Below are positions 21,651 through 27,939 of a DNA stretch of 27,939 nucleotides, piece after piece. The stretch lies in the NCBI GenBank assembly GCA_964428805.1, contig CAYRZF010000021.1:1-27939 (forward strand), in the 5' to 3' direction. The notes beneath the pieces are model-generated. The model worked only from the letters and a program-made list of their open reading frames with translations. It made no database searches and had not been told where the DNA came from. Numbering within the stretch: position 1 is the first letter of the stretch; the number at the start of each line of letters is the position of its first letter. Position numbers and translations under genes: made by a program. Source of the DNA: CAYRZF01 sp964428805 (GTDB lineage Bacteria; Methylomirabilota; Methylomirabilia; Rokubacteriales; CSP1-6).

Positions 21651-22090
21651 GGCGTTTCCTTGGCAGGCGCCGACTTGACGGCGCGGTTGAGGGCCTGGCG
21701 CGCCAGGTCGTAGGCCTGGGCCTGATAGAGCATGGTGTTGGGCGGCTCCCATTCCCAGGCCACCGACCGATTCTTGGTCTGAGCGTCCAGCTTGGCCCAG
21801 AGGTCCAGATTGGCGCTCCGGTCCCGCCCGCCCGTGGCGCCGTCCACGAGGTATCGGCTCGTGCTCACCACGCGCACCGGCGTCGCGCGGTCTTTTCCCC
21901 CGAGCGATTTGAAGCCTTCGATCGTGGCCATGATCTCCATCCGCTTGGTGGTCGTCTCGTCCGACGATCCCTGCCCTTCGCGTTCGAGACCCGTGGGCAG
22001 GCACGCCACGTATCCCCACCCGCCCTGGCTGCCCTGGCAGACGCCGGAAACGACGAGGAGGATCGAACGCTGGATTGATTTGGGCGGCAT
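21647..22090 (-). CDS. RNase H-fold protein with degenerate catalytic site
   Basis: A 147-residue protein starting at ATG 22090 behind AAGGAG. Along its whole length it aligns by eye with RNase HI: SGVCQGSQGGWGY matches the TDGSCxGNPGPGGYG strand, TTTKRMEIMATIEGF the TTNNRMELMAAIxAL helix, VRVVSTSRYLVDG the VxLSTDSQYVxxG strand, NLDLWAKLD the NVDLWQRLD turn, and WEW plus LARQAL the C-terminus. Of the catalytic residues only the glutamate (E52) is kept; the others become S15 (D10), T77 (D70), N118 or nearby (H124) and Y127 (D134). Nuclease activity is therefore unlikely, and nucleic-acid binding is possible. It leads a six-gene operon. A TTGACA at 22148-22153 may be its -35. Confidence 0.75.
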   Translation of the reverse strand: MPPKSIQRSILLVVSGVCQGSQGGWGYVACLPTGLEREGQGSSDETTTKRMEIMATIEGFKSLGGKDRATPVRVVSTSRYLVDGATGGRDRSANLDLWAKLDAQTKNRSVAWEWEPPNTMLYQAQAYDLARQALNRAVKSAPAKETP

Positions 22091-22168
22091 CGGACTCCTT
22101 CAGTCGATGAAGGCGCCCCGTCTAAGGAAATCACCGGGTCGCTGGCCTGTCAAGTTACTTTCCGTCGG

Positions 22169-22197
22169 TTGGCCCGTCGCGGGCAATATGGTACGAT
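22169..22197 (+). promoter_or_regulatory. Promoter of the inositol-monophosphatase-family gene
   Basis: TTGGCC (22169-22174), 17 bases, TACGAT (22192-22197). The predicted start, near 22204, coincides with the first base of the hairpin at 22204-22228. Confidence 0.4.
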
Positions 22198-22203
22198 CGG
22201 TCT

Positions 22204-22228
22204 CGGATGCGGCCTCGGGCCGCATCCG
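22204..22228 (+). other. Perfect 11-bp hairpin at the predicted mRNA 5' end
   Basis: CGGATGCGGCC (22204-22214), loop TCG, GGCCGCATCCG (22218-22228). It is GC-rich and lies between the promoter and the ATG at 22247, with no T-tract after it. It could stabilise the transcript 5' end, attenuate transcription or bind a protein. Confidence 0.6.
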
Positions 22229-22246
22229 GTGCGTTTGGGGCCGACT

Positions 22247-23044
22247 ATGGACGAGCGATTTCGGAGCACGGCGATTGAGATCGCGAGGGGCGCCGGTGCG
22301 CTCCTCCGCGCCGAGGCGGGCAACCGTCGCCAGATCGCCTTCAAGGGCGGCCCGACCAACCTGGTCACCGAGATGGATCGCCGCGCGGAGGCGCTGATCA
22401 TTGACGGGCTCCGTGCCGAGTTCCCGGGGCACGCCATCCTGTCCGAGGAGCGCGGGACGGTGGGCGGACCCGCCTCCCACCGGTGGATCGTCGATCCGCT
22501 CGACGGCACCACGAATTACGCCCACGGCATCCCCGTCTTCGGCGTGTCCATCGCGCTCGAGGTTGACGGCCAGCCTCGCCTGGGGGTCGTGTACGATCCC
22601 AATCTGGACGAGTGCTTCGTGGCGGAGCGTGGGAACGGAGCGCGGTTGAACGGCGAACGCCTGTCAGTGTCAGAGACTCCGGTACTGAACGAGAGCCTCC
22701 TTGCGACCGGTTTCCCCTACAGCATCCGGGAGTCGCCTCACAACAATCTCGCCGAGTTCGCGGCGTTCAGCCTCCGCTGCCAGGGCGTCCGCCGCATGGG
22801 ATCCGCGGTGCTCTACTTCTGCTACGTGGCGGCTGGTCGGCTGGATGGCTACTGGGAGCTTCGGCTCGGCCCCTGGGACGCGGCGGCGGGCGGGCTCATG
22901 GTGGAGGAAGCGGGCGGCCGGGTGACAAATCTCGAGGGCGGTCCGCTGGATCGAAACCGCCCCGCGGTGGTCGCGTCGAACGGCCGCATTCACGACGAAA
23001 TGCTGCGGGTGTTAAAGGAGGTGGCGGTCGCCTCGGGGGCGTGA
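22247..23044 (+). CDS. Inositol-monophosphatase-family phosphatase (SuhB/CysQ-like)
   Basis: A 265-residue metal-dependent sugar/nucleotide phosphatase. Metal ligands are E67/E68 (LSEERG), D83 and D86 in IVDPLDGTTNYAHGIP (81-96), and D211 in GPWDAAAGGLMVEEAGG. NLVTEMDRRAE (38-48) is the other conserved loop. DGTTNFxHG-type sequence and length fit SuhB-like inositol monophosphatases; fructose-1,6-bisphosphate and 3'-phosphoadenosine-phosphate activities occur in the same family. The start is ATG 22247, with only a weak GGGG upstream. Longer readings from about 22169 would run through the promoter and hairpin. Confidence 0.92.
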   Translation: MDERFRSTAIEIARGAGALLRAEAGNRRQIAFKGGPTNLVTEMDRRAEALIIDGLRAEFPGHAILSEERGTVGGPASHRWIVDPLDGTTNYAHGIPVFGVSIALEVDGQPRLGVVYDPNLDECFVAERGNGARLNGERLSVSETPVLNESLLATGFPYSIRESPHNNLAEFAAFSLRCQGVRRMGSAVLYFCYVAAGRLDGYWELRLGPWDAAAGGLMVEEAGGRVTNLEGGPLDRNRPAVVASNGRIHDEMLRVLKEVAVASGA

Positions 23045-23349
23045 TCCCGCGTTTACACTCCGCCACGCGCTTTCCTACTAAGAACTGGTAACCACGGCCA
23101 AAGAAGTGGCGCTACACGCCCACCCGATCCCCTCTTTTTGGACGTAAACCCGCCATCCACCCGCATCTACAATCTCGCCGAAACCCATGAAGTCTTACCT
23201 TGTGAGACTCAAATGGGAAGTGTAGCGAGAACCTGGTACTCGGACGGGCCCTAAAGGCTTGCCCGCTCTGTACAGTGACAGGGTTCCCGGCCGCACTGGC
23301 CACCGCTCCAGAGCGCTTGACCCTGGCACGGGGCCCCTGGCATCATCGG
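23045..23349. other. Non-coding gap before the metal/LspA cluster
   Basis: About 300 bases, less GC-rich than the flanks, with no convincing gene, tRNA, repeat or terminator. A weak promoter-like pair TTGACC (23317-23322), 18 bases, CATCAT (23341-23346) stands immediately before the next start codons. The compositional change could mark the edge of an inserted cluster. Confidence 0.4.
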
Positions 23350-23652
23350 ATGAGAATGTGGTTGGCTCAGAGAGATCCGAGTGTTCTGAGGGGCCCACGG
23401 GCGGTCCAGCGTCTCCTATGGCTGCTGGCTGCGGCGCTTCTCGTCGTGGCTCCCGCGCTTGACCTCGCCTGGAACGAGCCTGCGGCTGACGAGAGCCAGG
23501 GCGCTCGCTGCCAGCTTCACGCGAACCCTGTCGTGGCTCTCCAGCCAGTGGCCCCTGTCGTCGTGCTGGCGTCGGGACCCCTCCTCCCGTTCGAACCGCT
23601 CGGTCGCGTCCCCTTAGTCGGTTCCTCGATCTTCGTTCCTCCCCGCGTCTGA
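23350..23652 (+). CDS. Small membrane-anchored protein of unknown function
   Basis: About 100 residues from ATG 23350 (ATG 23356 and GTG 23275 are alternatives; none has a Shine-Dalgarno). A positively charged N-terminus precedes one hydrophobic helix (RLLWLLAAALLVVAPALDLAW). The outside part contains ARCQLHANPVV, a Cys and His pair that might bind metal, and a proline-rich C-terminus ending GSSIFVPPRV. I do not recognise the family. It lies 91 bases upstream of the shortened lspA and the cation exporter gene, so a link to metal handling is possible but unproven. Confidence 0.5.
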   Translation: MRMWLAQRDPSVLRGPRAVQRLLWLLAAALLVVAPALDLAWNEPAADESQGARCQLHANPVVALQPVAPVVVLASGPLLPFEPLGRVPLVGSSIFVPPRV

Positions 23653-23743
23653 CTGACCTCGCCCCTCTCAACCAGACGTCTGTCGCCGGATCTCGGTCGC
23701 ACCGGGCCGGCGGGACCGGCGAAACCGCATCGAGGAGATTTGC

Positions 23744-24124
23744 ATGGCGTCGTCCAGGAAGGTTCCGGGTTTTTCGAACCATTGCGGCCCATTGGTGGGG
23801 CCGCTGCTCGGGGCCGCGCTCATTGCCGCGCTCGACCAGGCGGTGAAGCTCGCCGTCTTGGCCCTCCGTCCCCGGATATCGGTGATCCCGGGGTTTTTCG
23901 ACCTGAGGTTCGGAAGCAATACGGGCGCGATCGGGAACCTCATTGATCGCGTCCGCCTCGGGTACGTGGTGGACTACCTGGATCTCTATCTCGGCCAGTA
24001 CCACTGGCCCACTTTCAACCTGGCCGATTCGGCCGTCAGCATTGGCGTCGGGTGCCTCGCGCTCGTCTGCCTCCGCGACCGCGGCACCGTTCGGGGACGA
24101 GCCCCGGTGGCCCACGACCGATGA
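23744..24124 (+). CDS. lspA: LspA-like lipoprotein signal peptidase with internal deletion
   Basis: A 126-residue relative of the prolipoprotein signal peptidase, normally about 160-170 residues. GAGGAG lies six bases before ATG. The N-terminal helix with DQAVK (31-35), VIPGFFDLRFGSNTGA (47-62), GNLIDRVRLGYVVDYLDL (64-81) and WPTFNLADSAVSIGVG (88-103) are clear. Both catalytic aspartates are present (D77 and D95). But NTGA runs directly into IGNLIDR: the roughly 45 residues that normally lie between the NxGAAF loop and GGAxGNLxDR, including two membrane helices, are missing in frame. It overlaps the next gene as ATGA. Confidence 0.82.
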   Translation: MASSRKVPGFSNHCGPLVGPLLGAALIAALDQAVKLAVLALRPRISVIPGFFDLRFGSNTGAIGNLIDRVRLGYVVDYLDLYLGQYHWPTFNLADSAVSIGVGCLALVCLRDRGTVRGRAPVAHDR

Positions 24125-25068
24125 GCGCCCACCCGCACACAGGGGACGCGAGGACGGCCGCCGGCCGTCACACCCGCGCCCTCGCCTGGACGCTGGGGCT
24201 GACGGGCGGCTTCCTCCTGATCGAGGTGGCCGGGGCCCTCTGGACGGGCAGCCTGGCGCTCCTGGCCGACGCCGGGCACATGCTGACGGACGTGGGAGGC
24301 CTCGGGCTCGCCCTCTTCGCCATCTGGGTGGCCGCCAGACCGCCCACCCCCGAGAAGACCTACGGGTACTACCGGGTGGAGATCCTCGCCGCCCTGGCGA
24401 ATGCTGTCGTCCTCTTCGCCATCTCCGCCTTCATCCTCTACGAGGCCTATCGGCGATTCCTGTCCCCGCCGCCCGTGCTGGGAGGACCCATGCTGGCCGT
24501 CGCGACCGCCGGGCTCCTCGTCAACCTCGCCGGGATGTGGCTCTTGCACAAGGGATCCGGCGAGAGCCTGAACCTGAAGGGAGCGTACTTGGAGGTCCTG
24601 AGCGACGCGCTCGGCTCGCTCGGGGTGATCGTGGCGGCGGTCGTCGTGCTCGCGACGGGGTGGTACCTGGTGGATCCCCTCGTCGGCGCGGGGATCGGCC
24701 TGTTCATCCTCCCCCGGACCTGGGGGCTCCTTCGCCAGGCGGTCAACATTCTGCTCGAGGGCACCCCGCCCCACGTGAACCTGGCCGAGGTCGAGGGCGC
24801 CATGGCGGCTGTCCCCGGCGTCCGGCAGGTCCACGACCTCCACGTCTGGACGCTGACCTCCGGAAAGCACGCAATGAGCGGCCACGTCGTGGTGGAGGAC
24901 CTCGCGGCTGGCAACCAGATCCTCCGCGACCTCCACGAGCTGCTCCACGAGCGCTACGGGATCGAGCACACGACGATCCAGCTCGAATCGGCGCCGCTGC
25001 TCCAGCTCGCGACGAGGGGTGACACACCACCTCCGCCTGCAAGCCAGCAAGAATCTCGGGAGCGATGA
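24121..25068 (+). CDS. CDF-family cation exporter (CzcD-like)
   Basis: A 315-residue cation diffusion facilitator that exports zinc, cobalt or cadmium against protons. Six membrane helices and a cytoplasmic C-terminal domain (from about residue 215) are visible. The transport-site residues are H53 and D57 (ADAGHMLTD) and E159 and D163 (AYLEVLSDALGS); a His is more usual than E159 in many homologues, though Glu also occurs in CzcD-type proteins. RQVHDLHVWTLTSGKHAMSGHVVV is the C-terminal metal-binding domain. The N-terminus has only a few histidines (AHPHTGDA). The start overlaps lspA by four bases, an lspA-cation-exporter pairing also known from metal-resistance islands. Confidence 0.92.
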   Translation: MSAHPHTGDARTAAGRHTRALAWTLGLTGGFLLIEVAGALWTGSLALLADAGHMLTDVGGLGLALFAIWVAARPPTPEKTYGYYRVEILAALANAVVLFAISAFILYEAYRRFLSPPPVLGGPMLAVATAGLLVNLAGMWLLHKGSGESLNLKGAYLEVLSDALGSLGVIVAAVVVLATGWYLVDPLVGAGIGLFILPRTWGLLRQAVNILLEGTPPHVNLAEVEGAMAAVPGVRQVHDLHVWTLTSGKHAMSGHVVVEDLAAGNQILRDLHELLHERYGIEHTTIQLESAPLLQLATRGDTPPPPASQQESRER

Positions 25069-25087
25069 GACGGGCCGGCGAGGGGTG

Positions 25088-25570
25088 ATGGTGCGATCTC
25101 TTGTTGGAGCCGGCGGTATCGCTTTCGCGATGGGCCTGTGCATCCTTCTGGCGATTCCGAGCGATGTCTCGGGGTTTGACTTCTCTCGATACCAGCCGCG
25201 GATGATGAAGGAGCTGATCCGGGACTACGCCCGTCAAAAGGGTTTGGTCATCACGAACGACATCCCGATTCGATCCAAGGTCGTGTACTCAGGGGAGTTC
25301 CGGGACCTTCCCAACGACAGCCGCCGTCTCATCGCCCTCTGGTCGGAGTCCATGAACGTCCCGGGCATGCCGCAAGCCTTCCGGCAGGAGCTCAAGGTGG
25401 CTGAGGCCGGCATCGGTTACTGGGTCCCCGTCCAGGAAGTCCTGGTGCCCTCGATGAAGCGCGACCTCCGCCCCGGGGAAGAGATCGAGCTGTTCATCAT
25501 CTACATCGGGCAGGTCGCTGGCCGGCACATCTTCTTGGTCAACGAGTTCGCGCATGAGTCTCCCCATTAG
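25088..25570 (+). CDS. Secreted protein of unknown function
   Basis: A 160-residue protein from ATG 25088 with GAGGGG just upstream. A long signal peptide (LVGAGGIAFAMGLCILLAIPSDVSG) precedes a mature part with YQPRMMKELIRDYARQKGLVITNDIPIRSKVVYSGEFRDLP, then WVPVQEVLVPSMKRDLRPGEEIELFIIYIGQVAGRHIFLVNEF. The second half looks like strands of a small beta domain. I do not recognise the family. It follows the cation exporter after 19 bases and precedes the LivM gene by 18 bases. Confidence 0.7.
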   Translation: MVRSLVGAGGIAFAMGLCILLAIPSDVSGFDFSRYQPRMMKELIRDYARQKGLVITNDIPIRSKVVYSGEFRDLPNDSRRLIALWSESMNVPGMPQAFRQELKVAEAGIGYWVPVQEVLVPSMKRDLRPGEEIELFIIYIGQVAGRHIFLVNEFAHESPH

Positions 25571-25588
25571 GTCGAGCCTCGGGGCGGA

Positions 25589-26611
25589 ATGACGCCCCGC
25601 CGCAGGCTCCTCCTCGCTGGAATGGCGGGGATGATCCTTCTGCTCATGCCCCTCGTGCTCCCCGCCTACCCCCTGATCACCCTCTCCTATGCCCTGATCT
25701 TCTCGATTGCATGTCTGGGCCTGAACCTTCTGTTCGGGACGACCGGATTGCTCTCCCTCGGGCACGCCGCCTACTTCGGCGTCGGGGCCTACGCGGGAGG
25801 GTTCCTTTACTACTTCGGGCCCCTGACATCGCTCGAGGCCTACCTGCTCGCGGGCGTCGCCTGCTCGACGGCGCTGGCGGCAGTCTTCGGCGCCCTCTGC
25901 GTCAGGACCACAAGGATCCACTTCACCATCCTGACGCTGGCCTTCGCCCAGTTGGTCCATTCACTCTTCATCACCGGCGCGATCTTCCAGCCGTTCGGCG
26001 GCGTGGGGAAGGGGCTCTACCTCCTCGGCGAAGGCGGACTCTACATCCCGCGCTTCAGGATTCTCGGGACGGAGGTCGGCCCCGAGCGCTTCATCCCGGC
26101 CCTCTACTACGTGATCGTCCTCGCGTTCCTCGGCTCGGCGCTGCTCCTGTGGCGGATCAGCCGCTCCCCGTTCGGGATGGCCCTCCGGGCGATCCGCGAC
26201 AACGACACGAGGGCCGCCTTCGTCGGCCTCCCGGTCCGCCGGTACCGCTGGTACGCCTTCGTCCTCTCCGGGGTCTTCACGGGGCTCGCCGGAGGCCTCA
26301 ACGGCCAGCTGAGCCGGCAGATCACGCCGGAGCAGCTCCACTGGCTGCTCTCGGCGCAGCTCATCCTCATGACGGTGCTCGGAGGGAGCCGGCACTTCCT
26401 CGGACCCGTGATCGGAGCCTTCGCCTTCGGGGGCCTGGAAGACATCTCGTTGCGGTGGATCGGGTATCGGGGCCTGGTGCTGGGGTTCCTCCTCATCGCT
26501 CTTGTGGTCGTGGCGCCCGGCGGGCTGGCACGCTGCCTGAGCACGGTTGTGAGCGCCGTGCGTGCCCTCCCCGATTCCCGGCAGTTCAAGGGATCCGGAG
26601 ATGACGGATAG
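25589..26611 (+). CDS. LivM-type branched-chain amino-acid ABC transporter permease, orphan
   Basis: A 340-residue inner-membrane permease of the LivM family. GLNLLFGTTGLLSLGHAAYFGVGAYAGG (about 43-70) is the diagnostic segment. SPFGMALRAIRDNDTRAAFVGLPVRRYRWYAFVLSGVFTGLAGGL is the conserved coupling-helix region, and the MTVLGGSRHFLGPVIGAF loop follows. About nine or ten membrane helices are apparent. LivM normally works with LivH, the ATPases LivF and LivG and a LivK binding protein; none is in the window on either side (the next genes are a small membrane protein and CtaG). It may borrow partners encoded elsewhere, or be a remnant. Confidence 0.9.
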   Translation: MTPRRRLLLAGMAGMILLLMPLVLPAYPLITLSYALIFSIACLGLNLLFGTTGLLSLGHAAYFGVGAYAGGFLYYFGPLTSLEAYLLAGVACSTALAAVFGALCVRTTRIHFTILTLAFAQLVHSLFITGAIFQPFGGVGKGLYLLGEGGLYIPRFRILGTEVGPERFIPALYYVIVLAFLGSALLLWRISRSPFGMALRAIRDNDTRAAFVGLPVRRYRWYAFVLSGVFTGLAGGLNGQLSRQITPEQLHWLLSAQLILMTVLGGSRHFLGPVIGAFAFGGLEDISLRWIGYRGLVLGFLLIALVVVAPGGLARCLSTVVSAVRALPDSRQFKGSGDDG

Positions 26612-26617
26612 TGAGGG

Positions 26618-27037
26618 GTGACGGAGATTCAGTTGACCGCGATGCTATGGTCTGTCCTGGCGGGCGGCGCCGGGCTGCTTGCGACGTGGATTGCGATGAC
26701 CCGTCTCGCGCAGCGCCAGTCTGAGGTCCAGCCGGTTGTCTCGTGGGTGCTGGGGCTCGCCGGGATGGCTCCGGCATGGCTGATTGCCTTTGTTGGCCTG
26801 CTGGGAGCTTCGCCCCTGGGGCGGCGCCCTGAGGAGTCGGTGCCCATCCTAGCGTGGCTCGTGTCGTCGGCGGCGGCCCTCCTGGGCCTCTTTCTCTCGG
26901 ACGCCGCTTTCCGGCGCCTGCGCGACTCGGGCCGCGATCACCGTCCCCTGGCGTACTGGCTCGTGGGCCTCATGGCCTTCCTCCCGGCCTGGGCGATCGC
27001 TCTCTTGGGGGTGGTCGCCAAGGCCATGAGCAGATAA
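26618..27037 (+). CDS. Small four-helix membrane protein upstream of ctaG
   Basis: 139 residues from GTG 26618 (ATG 26642 is possible), six bases after the LivM stop. Four hydrophobic helices appear: MLWSVLAGGAGLLATWIAM, VVSWVLGLAGMAPAWLIAFVGLLG, PILAWLVSSAAALLGLFL and PLAYWLVGLMAFLPAWAIALLG. The second and fourth share a xxGLxxMAPAW/LMAFLPAW pattern, suggesting an internal duplication. No family is recognised. The gene ends 13 bases before ctaG, so an accessory role in oxidase assembly is possible. Confidence 0.65.
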   Translation: MTEIQLTAMLWSVLAGGAGLLATWIAMTRLAQRQSEVQPVVSWVLGLAGMAPAWLIAFVGLLGASPLGRRPEESVPILAWLVSSAAALLGLFLSDAAFRRLRDSGRDHRPLAYWLVGLMAFLPAWAIALLGVVAKAMSR

Positions 27038-27050
27038 GGGCACGGGCGCA

Positions 27051-27920
27051 ATGGACCCGACGGTGAAGGCTGTTTTGGGCTCCTGGCACTGGCGCCCTGA
27101 CGTCCTCCTGGTCCTTCTGGTTCTTGGGACCCTCTACATCACCGGCTGGTGGCGCCTCCGGTGCAGACAGCCTCAGGTGGCCAGACCCTGGCAGCTCGCC
27201 CTCTACCTGGCCGGGCTCGCCGTGATTGCCGTCGCGCTCCTGTCCCCCCTCGACCCCCTGGGGTCCCTGCTTCTGGCGGCGCACATGATTCAGCACGAAC
27301 TGCTCACGATGGTCGCCGCGCCCCTCCTCCTCCTCGCGAACCCGTTGCCGGCGGTCCTCTGGGCACTTCCTCGGTCCGTCCGCCACCGTCTGGGGCGTCT
27401 CCTGACCCGAGGGACCCGGGTGCGGCTCATCGTCCGGGTGCTCACGTGGATGCCGATCTCCTGGCTCCTCTACATGGTTGTCTTCTGGGGGTGGCATCTT
27501 CCTGCGGCCTTCGAGATGTCGCTCCGGAGCGAGCTGGTACACAACGTGCAGCACCTGTCCTTCTTCGCCACGGCCCTTCTTTACTGGTTCCCCTTGATCA
27601 ACCCGGCCCCGAGGGTACACGGCCACATCGCCTACGGTCTCAGACTCGCCTACATCGCGCCGGTGGTCCCCCTCATGCTGCCGGTGATGTCAATCGCCTT
27701 GTCCGCGCAGCAAGTCTTTTACCCTTATTACACGACCGTGCCACGGCTCTGGGGGCTGAGCCCGCTCGAGGACCAGACCATCGGATGGGTGCTGATGGGC
27801 TCCCTCGATGGCATCATCTACGCGACCACCCTGCTCCTCCTGTTCCATCGGATGCTGGAGTACGAGGAACGGATGACTCGACTTCGCGAGACGATGGATC
27901 TGCCAGACGCTCGGACGTGA
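27051..27920 (+). CDS. ctaG: CtaG-family cytochrome c oxidase assembly protein (caa3 type)
   Basis: A 289-residue polytopic membrane protein of the CtaG (caa3_CtaG) family, needed for cytochrome oxidase assembly in Bacillus-type systems. The N-terminal segment is about 18-36, and AHMIQHELLTMVAAPLLLLANPLP (77-100) carries H78 and H82. WGWHLPAAFEMSLRSELVHNVQHLSFFATALLYWFPLI holds three further conserved histidines. About seven helices are visible, ending near residue 270. No oxidase subunits are in the window; they may follow on the right, since the gene ends 19 bases before the edge. Confidence 0.87.
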   Translation: MDPTVKAVLGSWHWRPDVLLVLLVLGTLYITGWWRLRCRQPQVARPWQLALYLAGLAVIAVALLSPLDPLGSLLLAAHMIQHELLTMVAAPLLLLANPLPAVLWALPRSVRHRLGRLLTRGTRVRLIVRVLTWMPISWLLYMVVFWGWHLPAAFEMSLRSELVHNVQHLSFFATALLYWFPLINPAPRVHGHIAYGLRLAYIAPVVPLMLPVMSIALSAQQVFYPYYTTVPRLWGLSPLEDQTIGWVLMGSLDGIIYATTLLLLFHRMLEYEERMTRLRETMDLPDART

Positions 27921-27939
27921 CCCTTGGAGGCCGGCGCTT

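Noticed and set aside
21647..22090. Functional RNase HI
   Set aside because: Three catalytic aspartates and the histidine are replaced.
23045..23349. tRNA or small RNA gene in the gap
   Set aside because: No cloverleaf or strong terminator hairpin could be traced.

Overview
The window is high-GC, densely packed bacterial chromosome with no rRNA, tRNA, transposase, integrase or CRISPR array that I can see. An adenosylcobalamin-type ribonucleotide reductase, a MacAB-type pump, CaiB-type CoA transferase, a TGA-encoded selenocysteine peroxiredoxin and a LivM permease would fit an uncultured soil or subsurface lineage such as Rokubacteria/Methylomirabilota. That placement is inference from gene style; nothing here is a phylogenetic marker.

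Layout. (1) 1-850, minus: 5' part of nrdJ, running off the left edge, with a promoter and an NrdR-box-like palindrome upstream. (2) 1187-8134, plus: an ECF sigma factor, a zinc-type anti-sigma factor and a Spy/CpxP-like periplasmic sensor, then TolC, a MacA-type adaptor, separate MacB ATPase and permease proteins and a small secreted protein. This looks like an envelope- or metal-stress-controlled tripartite efflux locus. (3) 8159-8677, plus: a TetR ligand domain with no helix-turn-helix. (4) 12287 down to 8664, minus: CoA transferase, epoxide-hydrolase-like enzyme, small membrane protein, TenA/PqqC-like protein and VOC protein in one compact run. (5) 12371-13794, plus: a TPR protein behind a strong promoter with almost no leader, then endonuclease III. 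(6) Endonuclease IV and an SRPBCC protein (minus) face endonuclease III across a palindromic repeat. (7) EamA transporter (plus), ending at a 25-bp perfect inverted repeat. (8) 22090 down to 16208, minus: six genes, five junctions of which overlap or nearly touch: a degenerate RNase H-fold protein, PanE-like reductase, two halves of a heterodimeric ABC exporter, an alkyltransferase-like (ATL) protein and the selenoprotein peroxiredoxin. (9) 22247-27920, plus: inositol-monophosphatase-family enzyme, a small membrane protein, an internally shortened LspA, a CzcD-type cation exporter, a secreted protein, an orphan LivM permease, a small membrane protein and CtaG.

The strongest observation is the peroxiredoxin at 16208-16675. 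Its peroxidatic cysteine position is an in-frame TGA followed by a hairpin at a distance suited to a bacterial SECIS element, so the gene is intact if TGA is read as selenocysteine. Next are the RNase H-fold protein that has lost most catalytic acidic residues, the LspA lacking its central membrane helices but keeping both catalytic aspartates, and the sigma/anti-sigma/sensor cassette in front of a MacAB-TolC pump. Several promoters here (12335, 12318, 15224) lie so close to the start codon that the transcripts would be leaderless or nearly so.
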